Under the pieces are notes generated by a model that was not told the origin of the DNA, made no database searches, and was given only the letters and a program-made list of their open reading frames with translations. 64,000 nt of DNA from Vitellaria paradoxa. Its lineage: Eukaryota > Streptophyta > Magnoliopsida > Ericales > Sapotaceae. Position 1 is the stretch's first letter; every line of letters begins with the position of its first letter. Of the stretch, positions 22,019 to 33,512 are shown in pieces. The DNA is taken from the NCBI GenBank assembly GCA_019916065.1, contig CM034236.1, forward strand, positions 11,269,334 through 11,333,333, read 5' to 3'. A program made the position numbers and the translations under genes.

Positions 22019-23648
22019 TTGTTGGGGTGCCAAACGGCACCCATATGTTTAGATTACATGTTATAAGCATAATAATATATCGTGGAAAATAAAAATAAAT
22101 AAATAAATTATGAATGTGTATTAGTTTAAAATAAAAAAAAAAAACCCCTTCTAATTCAATTGTGCCACTGTCAAAAAAAAATTGTAGAACAATGTTAATT
22201 AGATTTTTTTCTTTTTTTGAAAATTCTATAATAGTATAATGTTTTAAAGTGATATATCAACTTTGTATATGTTTATTTTTTTTTCCACAAGTTTTAGTTT
22301 TTAATTTTCAGAAACAAAACCAAAAGCATAAAGTAAAAACCCATAAAAATTTGGGAAAAAAAGAAGTATTTTAATAAGAGGGCACACTAATTTTTTATAA
22401 TTTTTTATAATGTTTTGTAAAAATTACTATAAATTATCAAGGTGAAATGAAAAAAATAATAATATAAATTGAAAAAAATTATAATTTTATAATTTGTGAA
22501 TTATATAAAAAAATTAAAATTTTATAAAAATTTACAAAAAAATTTAAGTAAAATGGTTGTGCAGCCCAAAAGTCTAGTTGTCAAATGGACTATGTGATCT
22601 AGACAAAGACAAAATAAGGGTAAGAATTAATTAAGCGCACTCTTGGATTTGGAAAGAGACACATGAATTGACCCGATGAAAAAATGTTATTAGATAAGAC
22701 CGGAAAACTCATGAATTGACCCGATGAAAAAATGTTATTAGATAAGACCAGAAAGTGAGATTAAAATGGATAAAATTGTAATTTATATAAATTTAGATGC
22801 TATTTAGTAAATTTGTTTTGAACTCATTTTTCATTTTATAATTTTAAAAATAAAAAAAAATAGTTCAAAATACATTTAGTCACTTGCGTTTTTAAAATCT
22901 TTTTTAAAAAGTAAAAAATGAGTTTACACATGAAATGTAAAATAGAACAAAGTCGTTTTGAGCGTTTTTAACTTAAAATAAGAAAAATTTCAAAACACGA
23001 AAAATACAAAATATTAAATCAAATACATTTTCTATTTTTTCTTATTTTGAGATTTTCAAAACATAAAACACATAAAATAAAAAATAAAAATAAAAACAAA
23101 AAATAAAAATACAAACCAAATGGTACCTTATTATTTTAAATGATATTTCCATAGCATTTTATATTGGTGTGATATAGGAAGCATTTGGAGTGACAAAAAG
23201 TGATAAAATTTGATAAAAGTTATATGTTCATAATTTTGTACAGTGTGATAAAAAGTGAATAATTTTTAAAAATTTTTTATGTATTTTATTAATTTTTAAA
23301 ATTTTTCAGAATTCTAAACGGAACTGTATTACAAAACTCAAAAACTTTTATAAAATTTTAAATTTTTCACTTAAGCACACGAATTACGAAATTATAATTT
23401 TTACAAATTTATATTAATTTTTATAATTCCAAACACTCTCTTACAACAACCCATTATTCCGTTCAACTATTGATATATATATATATATATATATACAGAG
23501 TGCAGCAGCGGAGGTGGAAAAAGCTGTGCGGAGAACGCTATGCGTGGTGGAGAAGAGGAATCTTCTTGTCGATTTCCAAGCCGAGGAAAATGTAGTGCAG
23601 ACTAGTCAAATTGATTTTGAATATTCGAACAGTCATTTGCGCACCTGA
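19878..23648 (+). CDS. bHLH92: bHLH transcription factor, bHLH92-like
   Basis: Three exons, 19878-20192, 21018-21335 and 23499-23648, join in phase 0 to give 260 residues (105 + 106 + 49), near the size of Arabidopsis bHLH92. The basic region is in exon 1 (HMISERIRR, about residues 78-86). Helix 1 follows (QSYSALRSLLP) and exon 2 begins with the loop and helix 2 (SDKNSIVQVAAKEVQELE). The exon 1/2 boundary falls after GTK, the usual position. Exon 2 continues with a C-terminal, ACT-like region (FSFRVVADHSSGIDSMVEVL). Exon 3 gives KAVRRTLCVVEKRNLL then a short tail to TGA at 23646-23648. It should be a nuclear DNA-binding factor, and a role in stress response is by family analogy. Intron 2 (2.2 kb) is filled with MITEs and its acceptor follows a (TA)n run. 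Confidence 0.88.
21720..21868. mobile_element. MITE of the GTTTGG-ended second family, intronic
   Basis: It runs from GGCGTGTTTTGGGTTATC to GGCCATCCAAACACTACG with a core of 'AATTAAATTTCATCATCTGT'. The ends are imperfect inverted repeats. Confidence 0.4.
23175..23455. mobile_element. Tourist-like MITE, possibly two nested copies, intronic
   Basis: It begins GGAAGCATTTGGAGTGAC and ends AATTCCAAACACTCTC. It is longer than other copies and contains an internal 'CTAAACGGAAC', so two copies may be joined. CACACGAATTACGAAATTAT is present on the right. Confidence 0.4.
23472..23496. repeat. (TA)n microsatellite at a splice acceptor
   Basis: About 12 TA units run straight into ACAG, the acceptor of exon 3 of the bHLH92-like gene. 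Confidence 0.85.
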
Positions 23649-23824
23649 TTTTTTTGACCAAGCATTCGAAGTTGTTTGGCTGACTAAATTCTATTAAAAG
23701 TTATCAAAAATTATAAAAAAAAATATTTATTTTTTATTTATTTCGCTTAAATTTTATTATACGTCACTTTTAAGTTAATTTTTTTTTATTTTTTTTGTAT
23801 TTTTTTTTATCAAAACGCTACTTT

Positions 23825-23960
23825 GACAACGTTTGGAGCTATAAAAAATATAAAATTTTATAAATTTTTACAAACACGAATTACGAAATTATAAAATTTA
23901 AATTCTCTACTCGTTACACAAAATACGAGATACTAACTTTTTCAATTTTATATAATTCTT
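23825..23960. mobile_element. Tourist-like MITE downstream of bHLH92
   Basis: It begins CAACGTTTGGAGCTATAAAA and ends near AACACACCC, with ACACGAATTACGAAATTATA inside. The right end is decayed. Confidence 0.45.
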
Positions 23961-24084
23961 AACACACCCTTTATTGCCCGTAAAATTGTTAGTACGGAGA
24001 AGAGGCAATTTCCAGGAAGCTCGGTTTTGGTTCTTTCTCCCGTCTCCGTCTTTGTCTCTTGTTGATGCGTAAAAGTAAAAGGAA

Positions 24085-24215
24085 ATCATACATTTTTTTC
24101 TTGAAATTGACTTATCGATACAACGACTGCATAACCACTGAGTTTGTGACGGCACTGAATCCTTTGGAGAAGCAACTAGGAAGCTGCGCTGTTTGGTTAT
24201 TGGTTTCAAATTTAA
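24085..24215. repeat. Unidentified sequence shared with 30815-30930
   Basis: About 110 bp, with TTTCTTGAAATTGACTT, then GTTTGTGACGGCA, then GAATCCT.TGGAGAAG in the same order at both sites. Both copies end just before a GTTTGG-type MITE edge. The nature of the shared sequence is unknown. Confidence 0.55.
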
Positions 24216-24824
24216 CCCTGCTTGGTCATTGATTTCTAGACCGTGTTTGGTACATTCAATTTTTTATAATTTTACACCTCGTTTTGTAATGATGATTTTT
24301 TAAAGCGTTTTGATGTCATTTCATAAGTATTTTTATTAATTCTTATGTTTAGAATTAAAATAAAACTTTATGACTTGAATTTAATTTCACTTCATAACTT
24401 AAAGTTTGGAATTTTTATATCATTTGAAATTCAATCCAAAATAATAGAAGTTAATGAGAGAATTCATTATTTTCTTAAACTACCTAAGTAAATGGACAAA
24501 TTTATTCTCATATATCATATTTATTGTATTTTTTATTTCTTATTAACATGGTCAAATTTGGTATTTTTTTTCAATCAAATCAATTCAATTCTTAAATTCA
24601 AAATGTGTTTCAAATGCAAAAATTTTATTTACCAAATCAAATCAATTCTTTATTTTAAACTTAAATCAATTCTAAGAGAGGAATGTACCCAAACAGAGTG
24701 CCAATTAAAATTATTAAAATTTTTATGTACCAAAAAAACTCTTAAAATAGCTATTTTTCTTCTAGCCTTTTTTTTTTCTTAAAACAATGACCAAAGAAAG
24801 TAATCAAAAATTCAAAAATATTTA

Positions 24825-25440
24825 AGGTCTTATTTGACAAAACTTCTAGTTTTTATTTTATTTTTTTTAAAAATTAAACATGAAAACTCATTTGTTAAAT
24901 TTATTTTCAATTTTCAGCTATCAAAACATGAAAAGTATTTTCAAAATCTTTAAAAATTATAAAAACATAAAAAAGATATTTTCTCACATTTTTATTTTCA
25001 GTTTTAGTTTTCATTTTCTTCCCTAACTACCAGTCACAACAATTATCTACCACTTCGACTGCCACCCAACACTGTTGGCTACCACCTACCTCCAACCTTT
25101 GACATCACTCACCTTCAACTACCGTTAACTACTCACTTCTAGCAATCGTCAGCTAGCCACAATTTCAGCTGTCAACCGCCATAGCCAATCGTCAACAACC
25201 ACCACCTCCGACCACCGCTACCATCGATCGATCCCTACTTGCCTTCAACCATTGCCAGCTGCCACAACCTTTGACCACATTCAGCCACTGTCATTTGTAA
25301 CCATAACCTACCATCTCGCAATATTATAAATATCAACTAATAATTATTATTAAACACGTTCTTAAGTTTTTTTTTTATTTTTTTATTATGAAAATAAAAA
25401 TAAAAATTTGAAAATTAGGGGTTTTGTTAGACGAACTCTA
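24825..25440. mobile_element. MITE-like element with CCACC-rich core
   Basis: The left end (TGACAAAACTTCTAGTTTTT) and the right end (AAAATTAGGGGTTTTGTTAG) pair as imperfect inverted repeats. The core at about 25030-25320 is an unusual C-rich stretch built of ACCACC, GCCAC and CAACC phrases in an otherwise AT-rich region. Confidence 0.4.
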
Positions 25441-25754
25441 AATGATTTTCAGTAATTTTGAAGCCAAACTCATGTTTTCTTTTCTTTTTTTTTTTTTTTT
25501 TTACATGTCATCAATTATATATCAATGTTATGATTTAGAAATAGTGTTTGTATATTACATATCATGATAGTGCATGTGAACTCCCTCACAAATTTATTTT
25601 AGACAGAATGATTCTCTTTCCTCTAACCCCTTTTGTATGAAGATAATGTGAATGTAATCTCCGACTCCTGCCCTTATCATGTTAGAGATCGGGGATTCGA
25701 CTAGGGAGGCAAGCATTTCCTTTGAAATAAATTTATTAGTGAATTTGCATACAT

Positions 25755-25917
25755 CAATTGTGTTTAGTTGATAAAAATTTGATCAAAAAATAGAGTAAAA
25801 GTATAAAAATTTAATGTAAAAAGTGATATGTGATAAAATTTAATTGAAAAAAATATAAAAATTAGTAAAAATTAATAAATTTTAATTAATTTTTACCAAC
25901 CAAACACACTCTAAAGA
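25755..25917. mobile_element. MITE of the GTTTGG-ended second family
   Basis: It runs from TTGTGTTTAGTTGATAAAAA to ACCAACCAAACACACTC, with AAAAAGTGATATGTGATAAA in the core. The ends are clear imperfect inverted repeats. Confidence 0.5.
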
Positions 25918-27325
25918 TTTTAACCCATTCGCTATGTTATAACCCAAGTTCAACCCAATTGTGAAGGTGTGGGTTAGTAGACTAATTAAATTTTAAATAA
26001 ATAAACCATTAACTAGAGCCAATCAATGGCACAATTTATGAGGTTAAATATCCATCAAACCAAATGTAATAATAATATAATAATTATAAGTTTTATATCT
26101 ACCCCGTTACATCTCTCCAGTTCACATAGGGTGTGTTTGGTATGCTAAAAAAAGTTGATAAATCTTTGAAAACTTCGGAAACTTTTTAAAATTCTTTAAT
26201 ACATTTTGTGTTTTTCGTATTTTGTAAAATTTTTATATATTTATATAAATATAAATCCCAATAAATTTTTACAAACCCTAATAACAGTTTCAAAAAGTCA
26301 ATAACTTTTCTACAATCTCAAAAACTTTTCAATAACTTCTAAAAAATCTGACAAAACTCTATCCGAACGAACTCAAAAATACATCAAAACGGTTTCTTTT
26401 TCTGACATTCTAATGCAAAAGTTAAAAAGTCCAACAACTTTTAAAAAAATTCTGACATAAATTCATCGGAACAGATCAAAAAATTCTTCCGAACGATTTC
26501 TCTCTCTAACATTTTAATACAAAAGTCAAAAAGTCACATTATTCGTTTCTGAAAAATGTAATTTATTGGGTACATGTCAAAAATTAAAAAATTATTTAAA
26601 TCACATTTTTCGTTATTTTTCGATACTCTGAACGTACTCATAAACTAGCATATTATCAATGATAATTCGATAACGATAGCACGAAAATAATAAACTTGAT
26701 TACATTAATGATTAATCCAATACTAATATCATGCGCATGAGAACGCTCTTAGGTCTGGTCAAAGACACAACACTGGCTGCATGCGCACAAGAATGCCAAA
26801 GAGATTGGCGGGCGCACAAGAATTCCTGTAGTGTGAGCATGAGATAAAGGATTAAAACTAGCGTGGCACTACTACAATAATTGATAAAGATTACACTAAA
26901 AAATTTATAAAGATCACGGTTTTAAAAAAAATGTGATAAAGATTTGTGAGTTAAACTTTTTATCTCAGTCTAATTAAAAAACTGAGATAAAAAGTTACTT
27001 TTAATACTTTTTATCTCATTTTTGTTAAAACCGTAATTGTATTTAAAACGAGATAAAAGATCAGTGGAAACTATCTCAACAAAAAACTGAGATAAAAAAT
27101 TAGTGAAAACTATCTCTAGAAAAAACTGAGATAAAAGATCAGTGAAAACATCTCTAAAAAAAATTGAGATCAAAAAGTGAGTAAAATTATATCTTAAAAA
27201 AAGCGAGATAATTAAAAGAATGAGAAATAATATTGTTATTTTTTTCTTTATGTCTCTCTGAAATAATTTTGTTTATCATCTTATATGATTTAAATTAGAT
27301 TTTGTAAACTTTATTTTAACATTTA

Positions 27326-27815
27326 TTTATTAATTTTAATTAATTGAATATTATATAAAAACTATAATCATAGATCAATAAACAAAAAAATTTTAAATTA
27401 ATGTTAAAACTAAATTTACCACATCAAATTTAAATAACGCTAAATATATGATTATTATTTTTTTCAGTAAATATATGGAAGTAGTCTTCATAATTTGTAT
27501 AACTTATAACGAGGTGAATATTAAATATTTAATATATAATAAATATTTAGTGTATCTTTAATATTATTTATATTTATTAATTTTAATTAATTGAATATGA
27601 TATAAAAACTATAATCATAGATCAATAAACAAAAAAATTTTAAATTAATGTTAAAACTAAATTTATCAAATCAAATTTAAATAACGCTAAATATATAATT
27701 ATTATTTTTTCAGTAAATATATGGAAGTAGTTTTCATAATTTGTATAACTTATAACGAGTTGAATATTTTAATATTTAGTATCTAATAAATATTTAGTGT
27801 ATCTTTAATATTATT
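27326..27815. repeat. Two ~245 bp tandem copies inside the CACTA element
   Basis: Copy 1 (about 27326-27566) and copy 2 (about 27573-27815) share long stretches such as CTATAATCATAGATCAATAA and GTAAATATATGGAAGTAGT with few differences. Confidence 0.85.
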
Positions 27816-28447
27816 TATATTAAAAGTGACATTATTTTATATTTTGTTGGAAGTGATAAAAATTTACAAATAAAAATAATAAAAATTTTCATTTTTTTGT
27901 TTTTTTAGAACTAATTTTTGAATATAATCATTGAAAATATTTTTTGTATTACAAATCAATTTTTAAAATAGTTTTCAAAAATTTTGTTTTGAATAATAAT
28001 TTTCTAGAACTAAAACTAAACGTGAGCTAATTACTTTTAAAAATATAATACAAAATGAAGAAAAATATATTATAAATAGTGAGTTATGATTAAATATATG
28101 CTATACACAAAGAGTAAAGGAAAATAAAAAAAGATTTAGATTATTTTTAATTAAATATAATAGATATTCATAAATTATTTATTAAGTATTCACATTGTTT
28201 TATATATTACTTACAATTTCAAGTTGTTGCAAAAAGTTAAAATAATTAAATAAAAGTAAATTTTTTATCATTTTTTCTGATCAATTGATTAGGAAAAATG
28301 TAATTTTTAACTACTAATTGGTTGACAAAAGTCATAATAAATTATTGTAAAAACTTAAAATAATATAATTTTATTATTTTTAGTAACCCCTAAAGTGATA
28401 AACATTTGTTTATATATATTAATATGCAAAATATATATATAAATGAT

Positions 28448-28530
28448 AGGTTGGACTAGTGGTCAACTACACTAACTTCAAAATGAATGGTAGGGGTTCG
28501 ATTCTCAGCACTAACAAAAAAAGTTATAAT
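28448..28530 (+). mobile_element. tRNA-like (SINE head) sequence within the CACTA element
   Basis: GGACTAGTGGTCAAC (A-box-like) and, about 45 bases later, GGGGTTCGATTCTC (good B-box) mark a Pol III-type promoter. The body and tail of a SINE could not be delimited. Confidence 0.45.
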
Positions 28531-28898
28531 GATAAGTGACAAACGGTGCTATGATGGCGTGATAGTAGGTTGCCATGTGAATTTTTATTATTTTTAAAAT
28601 TAATCCATTTTTTCAGCATGATTATTTGTTTATATTTGATCACGATTTTTCAAAAAAAGTGAGATCAAAATACATAAAAGATTACACGAAATTTCTTTTC
28701 ATCTCAGTTTTTACTATAAAGATCACGCTTTTAGTGTGTGATTGTTGTAAGTTTTCGATCACGGTTGTAAACTGTGATAAAAAATAGGTGACTTACAATC
28801 TCACCTGGATCAATCACGCTTTTGTGACTGAGATAACAAGTGAAACATCACGCTTAAAAGTTGTGATATTTATGCATTTTTGTAGTAGTGTGGGCAAT

Positions 28899-29045
28899 CG
28901 TAAGACTCTGTGTGCACGAGAGAACTGAATTAATTGGCGTGCGTAAGAAGAAGAAGAAGAAGAAGCGTGAGCATACGTAAGACTCTGTGTGCACGAGAGA
29001 ACTGAATTAATTGGCGTGCGTAAGAAGAAGAAGAAGAAGAAGAAA
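28899..29045. repeat. 77 bp tandem duplication next to the CACTA 3' end
   Basis: Two copies start CGTAAGACTCTGTGTGCACG (28899 and 28976). Each ends in an (AAG)n run. Related phrases (GCGCACAAGAA) lie on the other side of the CACTA element near 26790-26820, so the element may have landed in this local repeat. Confidence 0.75.
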
Positions 29046-29929
29046 GGACAAAAAAGAAAAAGGGGGTGGTTTAGGAATAGTATAGGCACATGTGCGGAAG
29101 GTATTCCAAAACAGACAATCGTGCGTACGAACATTATAATATTATGCGTGCACACGAGAAACTTCCAAAGTTTAATATTCCAATTAAAAAAAAATCATGC
29201 CTTACCTCATTTTTTGGTTGTAGCGGGTATGGGTACCGTTTGGTAACTCAAAAAAATACCAAAAGTTATATTTTGTAATTTTTGGTGTGTTTGACAAAAT
29301 CATAAATTTTTTCATTTTTTTGATTTGTTACAGTAAAAAGTACACTCCATAATTACAACTTTTTTGATTTGCTACAGTAAAAAAATATACCAAACACTCA
29401 AAAATTATCACTTTTTTGCTTTGTTACAGTAAAAAATTTACCAAACACCCCAAAATTACTAAAAAATACATAAAATTCCACTTGGTTCAACCAAACACAC
29501 AAAAAAGTGCAAAAAAAAAAACCCAAAAAACTACCAAAACTTGAGTTTTTTTTGAACTTCCAAACACCCCATAAAACTATATAAAAAAATTGCATCACTT
29601 ACCGTAGGCAATTTTTTAGCATAAATTAAAAGATAAATAAATAAAAATTCCCTATTTAACATATTCTACATCAATTTATGTAGATACTTTTACAAAATAA
29701 ATAATATTGTAGTATCTTTTTTATATATATATATAGATATATTTAGAGAGATACAGTAGAGATTCTCTTAAATAGTGTGTTGATATATTGATGTATGACT
29801 ATTTCAAATGAAATATAACTTTTAAAAGAGAGTTAAAAGAGTGTTTGAAATTGCCAGGTACATTCAACCCTCGACAAGCACGTGTCGGTGATGAAACTGT
29901 GTGCCAAACCACAGAAAAGGAAGACACGG

Positions 29930-30205
29930 TTAGCAAAATTAGTGTTTCAAGTTCTCAAATTAAATTCCAATTTTATAACTTTCAATTCATATTTCTATTT
30001 TATTTTTAAATTAAGAAAATAACAAATTTAAAGAATCCGGTGGGTTGCTCTTATCCCTATCCTGATCTTAGCAAAATTAGTGTTTTATGTTCTCAAATTA
30101 AAATCCACTTTCACATTTCATAACTATCAATCCCCTTCTCCATTTTGTTTTAAAATTGTCAAAATAATAGACTTAAAAAGAAGTCGATGTGGTTACTCTT
30201 ATCCT
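29930..30205. repeat. Two diverged ~137 bp tandem copies
   Basis: Both copies start near TAGCAAAATTAGTGTTT (29932 and 30067) and end near TACTCTTATCC/TTGCTCTTATCC. Function is unknown. Confidence 0.7.
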
Positions 30206-30814
30206 TATCTCTTTTAATAATTCAAAGCGTCCAACTAAATTTGTATATACCTCAATTAATTATTATTCCTGAAGTTAATGATTAAATCAGGGTCGATCTT
30301 TTGTAAGGCCGGTGAGACATTTTTTCTAAGCTTACTTTCTTTTAAGCAGATACACTTTTTTTTTTTAATTTTATATATATGTAATGAGGTTTATTATACC
30401 TAATAATTTTTTAATTAAATGCTTAATTGATTTGTACACTTTTAAAATTCTAAATAATCATATAAATTTTACCCTATAAATTTTACCCTATAAATTTTAC
30501 ATTTTTTATTTGTAATTTATAATAATTATTTTTATTATCATAAAAATAAAAAAATTCATTTTAATATTTCACTTTAGGCTTCCAAAAAAAAAATTAGGCC
30601 GACTCTAAATGAGATAAATCTGGTCTTAAAAAAATTCAAGTGCCGAATATTGAAGAATAAATTTAAAATTTAATGGAAAAAATAAAAGGAAGTATAGTCC
30701 AAAACATAGAGTACTACACGTCAAAATCTATACTAGAACGTGAGGAAATAATCATATTTTCACCTACTGATGATATTTTAATTACAAATCAAAAGAAAAT
30801 TTCTTATTAGAGCC

Positions 30815-30930
30815 ATTTTCTTGAAATTGACTTTTATCCGTGCAACCACTGCGTGCATGCGTGACCGCTGGGGTTTGTGACGGCAGAGAGAATCCTATGG
30901 AGAAGTGATTAGAGGCTTAGGTGGTGTTTG
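30815..30930. repeat. Second copy of the sequence at 24085-24215
   Basis: It contains TTTTCTTGAAATTGACTTTT, GTTTGTGACGGCAGAGAG and ATGGAGAAG in the same order and strand as the other copy. A GTTTGG-type MITE follows directly. Confidence 0.55.
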
Positions 30931-31056
30931 GTTTGTCAAAAGAAAAAATTGAAAGTTAGAATAACACATGATCAAATTTAGTTGGAAAAATTTTAAAACA
31001 ATTAATAAAAGTTGAAATTTTTTTAACATTTTTTTAAGCATCCAAACATCCCTTAG
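30918..31056. mobile_element. MITE of the GTTTGG-ended second family
   Basis: It begins GTGGTGTTTGGTTTGTCAAA and ends AGCATCCAAACATCCC, imperfect inverted repeats. Confidence 0.45.
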
Positions 31057-31367
31057 TTTGGGATCCATCAATCTCCATATACTAACAATTTCGGATTCAA
31101 AAATTATTTAATATAATTTAAATAAATTAAAAATTTGTGATTTAATACCTAAATTCGTTAAAAATTTGAGAGTAATTCTTAAATTAATTGGTAAATGATT
31201 ATTCATAAGAAACTATTACGTTAATATATCATAACCATAAAATAGCTAAGTTGGGGTATTGAATTGAAAAAACGAAAATCCTAAAATCTAACTCTTTACT
31301 TCTTCAAGTGAGGAGAAATTAATTAGCGCCTAATTTTTAAAGAAAAAATATATCTACTATGTGAGGG

Positions 31368-31502
31368 TTTGTTTGGTATGATATAAAACGTTTAAGAATT
31401 TAAAAAATTTTTAAAAATTATTTATTTTTTATTTTACTGTACGAATTATGAACTTACAAATTATCCCCCATTATTTCATTTGTTATCACTCTAAACCTCC
31501 TT
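31368..31502. mobile_element. Tourist-like MITE
   Basis: It begins GGGTTTGTTTGGTATGATAT and ends TATCACTCTAAACCTCC, with TGTACGAATTATGAACTTA in the core. Confidence 0.45.
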
Positions 31503-31975
31503 GTAAAATTCACTTTCGTTTCAGCACGCTGATCTACTAGAATAGCATCACTTTATATATATATATATATATATTTTATCTTCATCTTGATAGATAAAAC
31601 TAATCCCACGTACACAAGGTCACTTTTTTGTCTCTATATTTCTCTTTCATCTTGATAAATAAAACTATTCACACATATAAAAAGTATGATAAATCAAAAA
31701 TATATTTTAAATTATTCTATGAATTTTCAAAAAAAAATTCCTAATAAAAGGAGAAAATTAAATACGTCACATCTACTTAAAAATTAGTTATTTTATTTAT
31801 AATTTTCGCAAATGGTTTAGAATTTCATACTAAATTCCTGAATTATTTATAAAATTTAAAAATAATTCATGATTCTTTTAAATAAATGCGATATAATCAA
31901 AATTTATTCATTTAAGAAAAAAATCAAATTAAATTTTAAAAATTAAAATAATTTTGTTTACCTGAAAATTCAAAT

Positions 31976-32086
<111 letters not shown>

Positions 32087-32159
32087 GTTATAATATAGTG
32101 TTATCATAGTATGTGCTAATAGGGATTAGGGGGAAGGAGGGAGAGAGAGAGTTTGGGGG

Positions 32160-33000
32160 CTTATTTAGACTCCGTTTGACATCGGTAGTCATTAACTAAG
32201 TTAATGACTACTTCAATAGTGCTTGATCAAATTTACCCTATTACATTTTAACTTTTTTTTAAATTTTAAGGATAAAAATATCAAATTAACAAAAATAAAT
32301 TAATCGCCTTAAAAAAAGTCACTTCTTTTTCCTTCCAAAACACAAATTTAGCTAACTTATTTTTGAGAGAGATCAAAACAATCAACAGCTCTTGCGCTAC
32401 CCATGTCGAGCGCTTCTTAGCTTCATCGCACAAGTTCAAGTTTGAAAAACAGATAACGGACTTTCATAATAATTTAAATGTTGGAATTTCAACTTCTAAA
32501 ATTGTGTTTTAACTTGAAAAACCTCTCGTTGAGATGAACTTCCAAAAGAAATAAAAAGTTAAAAATATAACTTTAACTTTTAAAATTATATTTTAACTTT
32601 TAACTTTAGAATCCTCAGTCATTTAAAGGCTACCTTTAGCTGAGCTACTAACCATTAATTTTTTTTTAAATAACTAAATTTACATTTTTACATTTTAAAC
32701 ATCTAAGGATAAAAATATCAAATTAACAAAAAATTTAAAAAACTAACTACCAAAAGATTAACTTTCTTCCGATTCCAAACACAACAATAGTTAATTTTTT
32801 GATAATTAGGTAATAGCCAATTACCAAAAAAATAAAAAAAACTAACTACTTTCTTCCCATACTCAGCTTTGGAACCTTTCTTCTCATTCAACTTGTGCCA
32901 ATGAGACAGAAGAAGACATAACAGAATGAGAATGAGTATGGATTTCAAATCACGCCCAGGAAGGAGATGCCTTGACGAATTCCGTGAACAATAACACCTA
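32160..33000. repeat. MITE-like sequence, including a perfect 10 bp hairpin
   Basis: AGTCATTAAC TAA GTTAATGACT near 32190-32212 is a short perfect hairpin. The phrase AAGGATAAAAATATCAAATT occurs near 32270 and again near 32705. The element's borders are unclear. Confidence 0.35.
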
Positions 33001-33429
33001 GTTTTGATTGGGGAACTAGATGAGGAAACAATATTATGGAATAATGTATATACTTAAATATAACTTAAAATTAATTTTTTATGTACAATTACTTTACTGA
33101 TATATAAAACGAAATAAATAATATAATTTAACTAAAAAATGTGACAAAAAATAATTTTAAATCTCCGAATTTTGGTAGGGGAACGGCAATTACACTGCAC
33201 CCCCACAGCATTCTACATCCTTCATGTTGAGAAATTAGCAACCAAACCCACTTTTTTTTTTTCTATTAAATATGAAATGTGTGAGACGCACATCACATCC
33301 CCCAAACAAATACAGCCACGAAGACAGAAACTCACAGACAGATTTATGGAGACATTAAGAAGATAAAATGACATTGTTAGAAATATGGTAAGTGGCATGC
33401 AATACGAAGGAAACAATTTTCAATGAACA

Positions 33430-33470
33430 CAGAGAGAGAGAGAGACACACACACACAGATAGAGAGAGAG

Positions 33471-33511
<41 letters not shown>

Positions 33512-33512
33512 A
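33430..33512. repeat. GA/CA compound microsatellite
   Basis: Runs of (GA)n, (CA)n and again (GA)n end in a G-rich patch. The inverted duplication arm that follows starts at this repeat. Confidence 0.9.

Larger units (their letters stand above)
21336..23498 (+). other. Intron 2 of the bHLH92-like gene, MITE-rich
   Basis: It opens with GTCAGT and closes with ATACAG. It holds the MITE-like blocks near 21720-21868 and 23175-23455, a (TTA)n run near 21987-22018, and a 55 bp tandem duplication near 22660-22750 (CATGAATTGACCCGATGAAA occurs twice). No coding frame was seen. Confidence 0.6.
26867..28890. mobile_element. Non-autonomous CACTA (En/Spm-type) transposon, 2,024 bp, with 3 bp target duplication
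   Basis: It begins CACTACTACAA and ends TTGTAGTAGTG, inverted repeats with the CACTA signature. TGG flanks it on both sides (26864-26866, 28891-28893). Both subterminal zones carry repeated GAGATAAAA / GATCACG phrases in both orientations, as expected for transposase-binding repeats. The AT-rich core has no transposase frame, so it would depend on a partner element. Inside are a ~245 bp tandem duplication and a tRNA-like SINE head. Confidence 0.92.

Noticed and set aside
23907..24209. 100-residue minus-strand frame downstream of bHLH92
   Set aside because: It runs through a MITE and the shared 110 bp sequence. The duplicate at 30.8 kb does not keep a frame, so coding is unlikely.
25640..25700. 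Possible tRNA B-box (GGGATTCGACTAG)
   Set aside because: No matching A-box at the right distance and no element borders, so it is too weak to call a SINE.
28814..29246. Open frames on both strands with Lys or Ser/Phe runs
   Set aside because: They cover the CACTA 3' end and the (AAG)n-containing tandem duplication, with no conserved domain.
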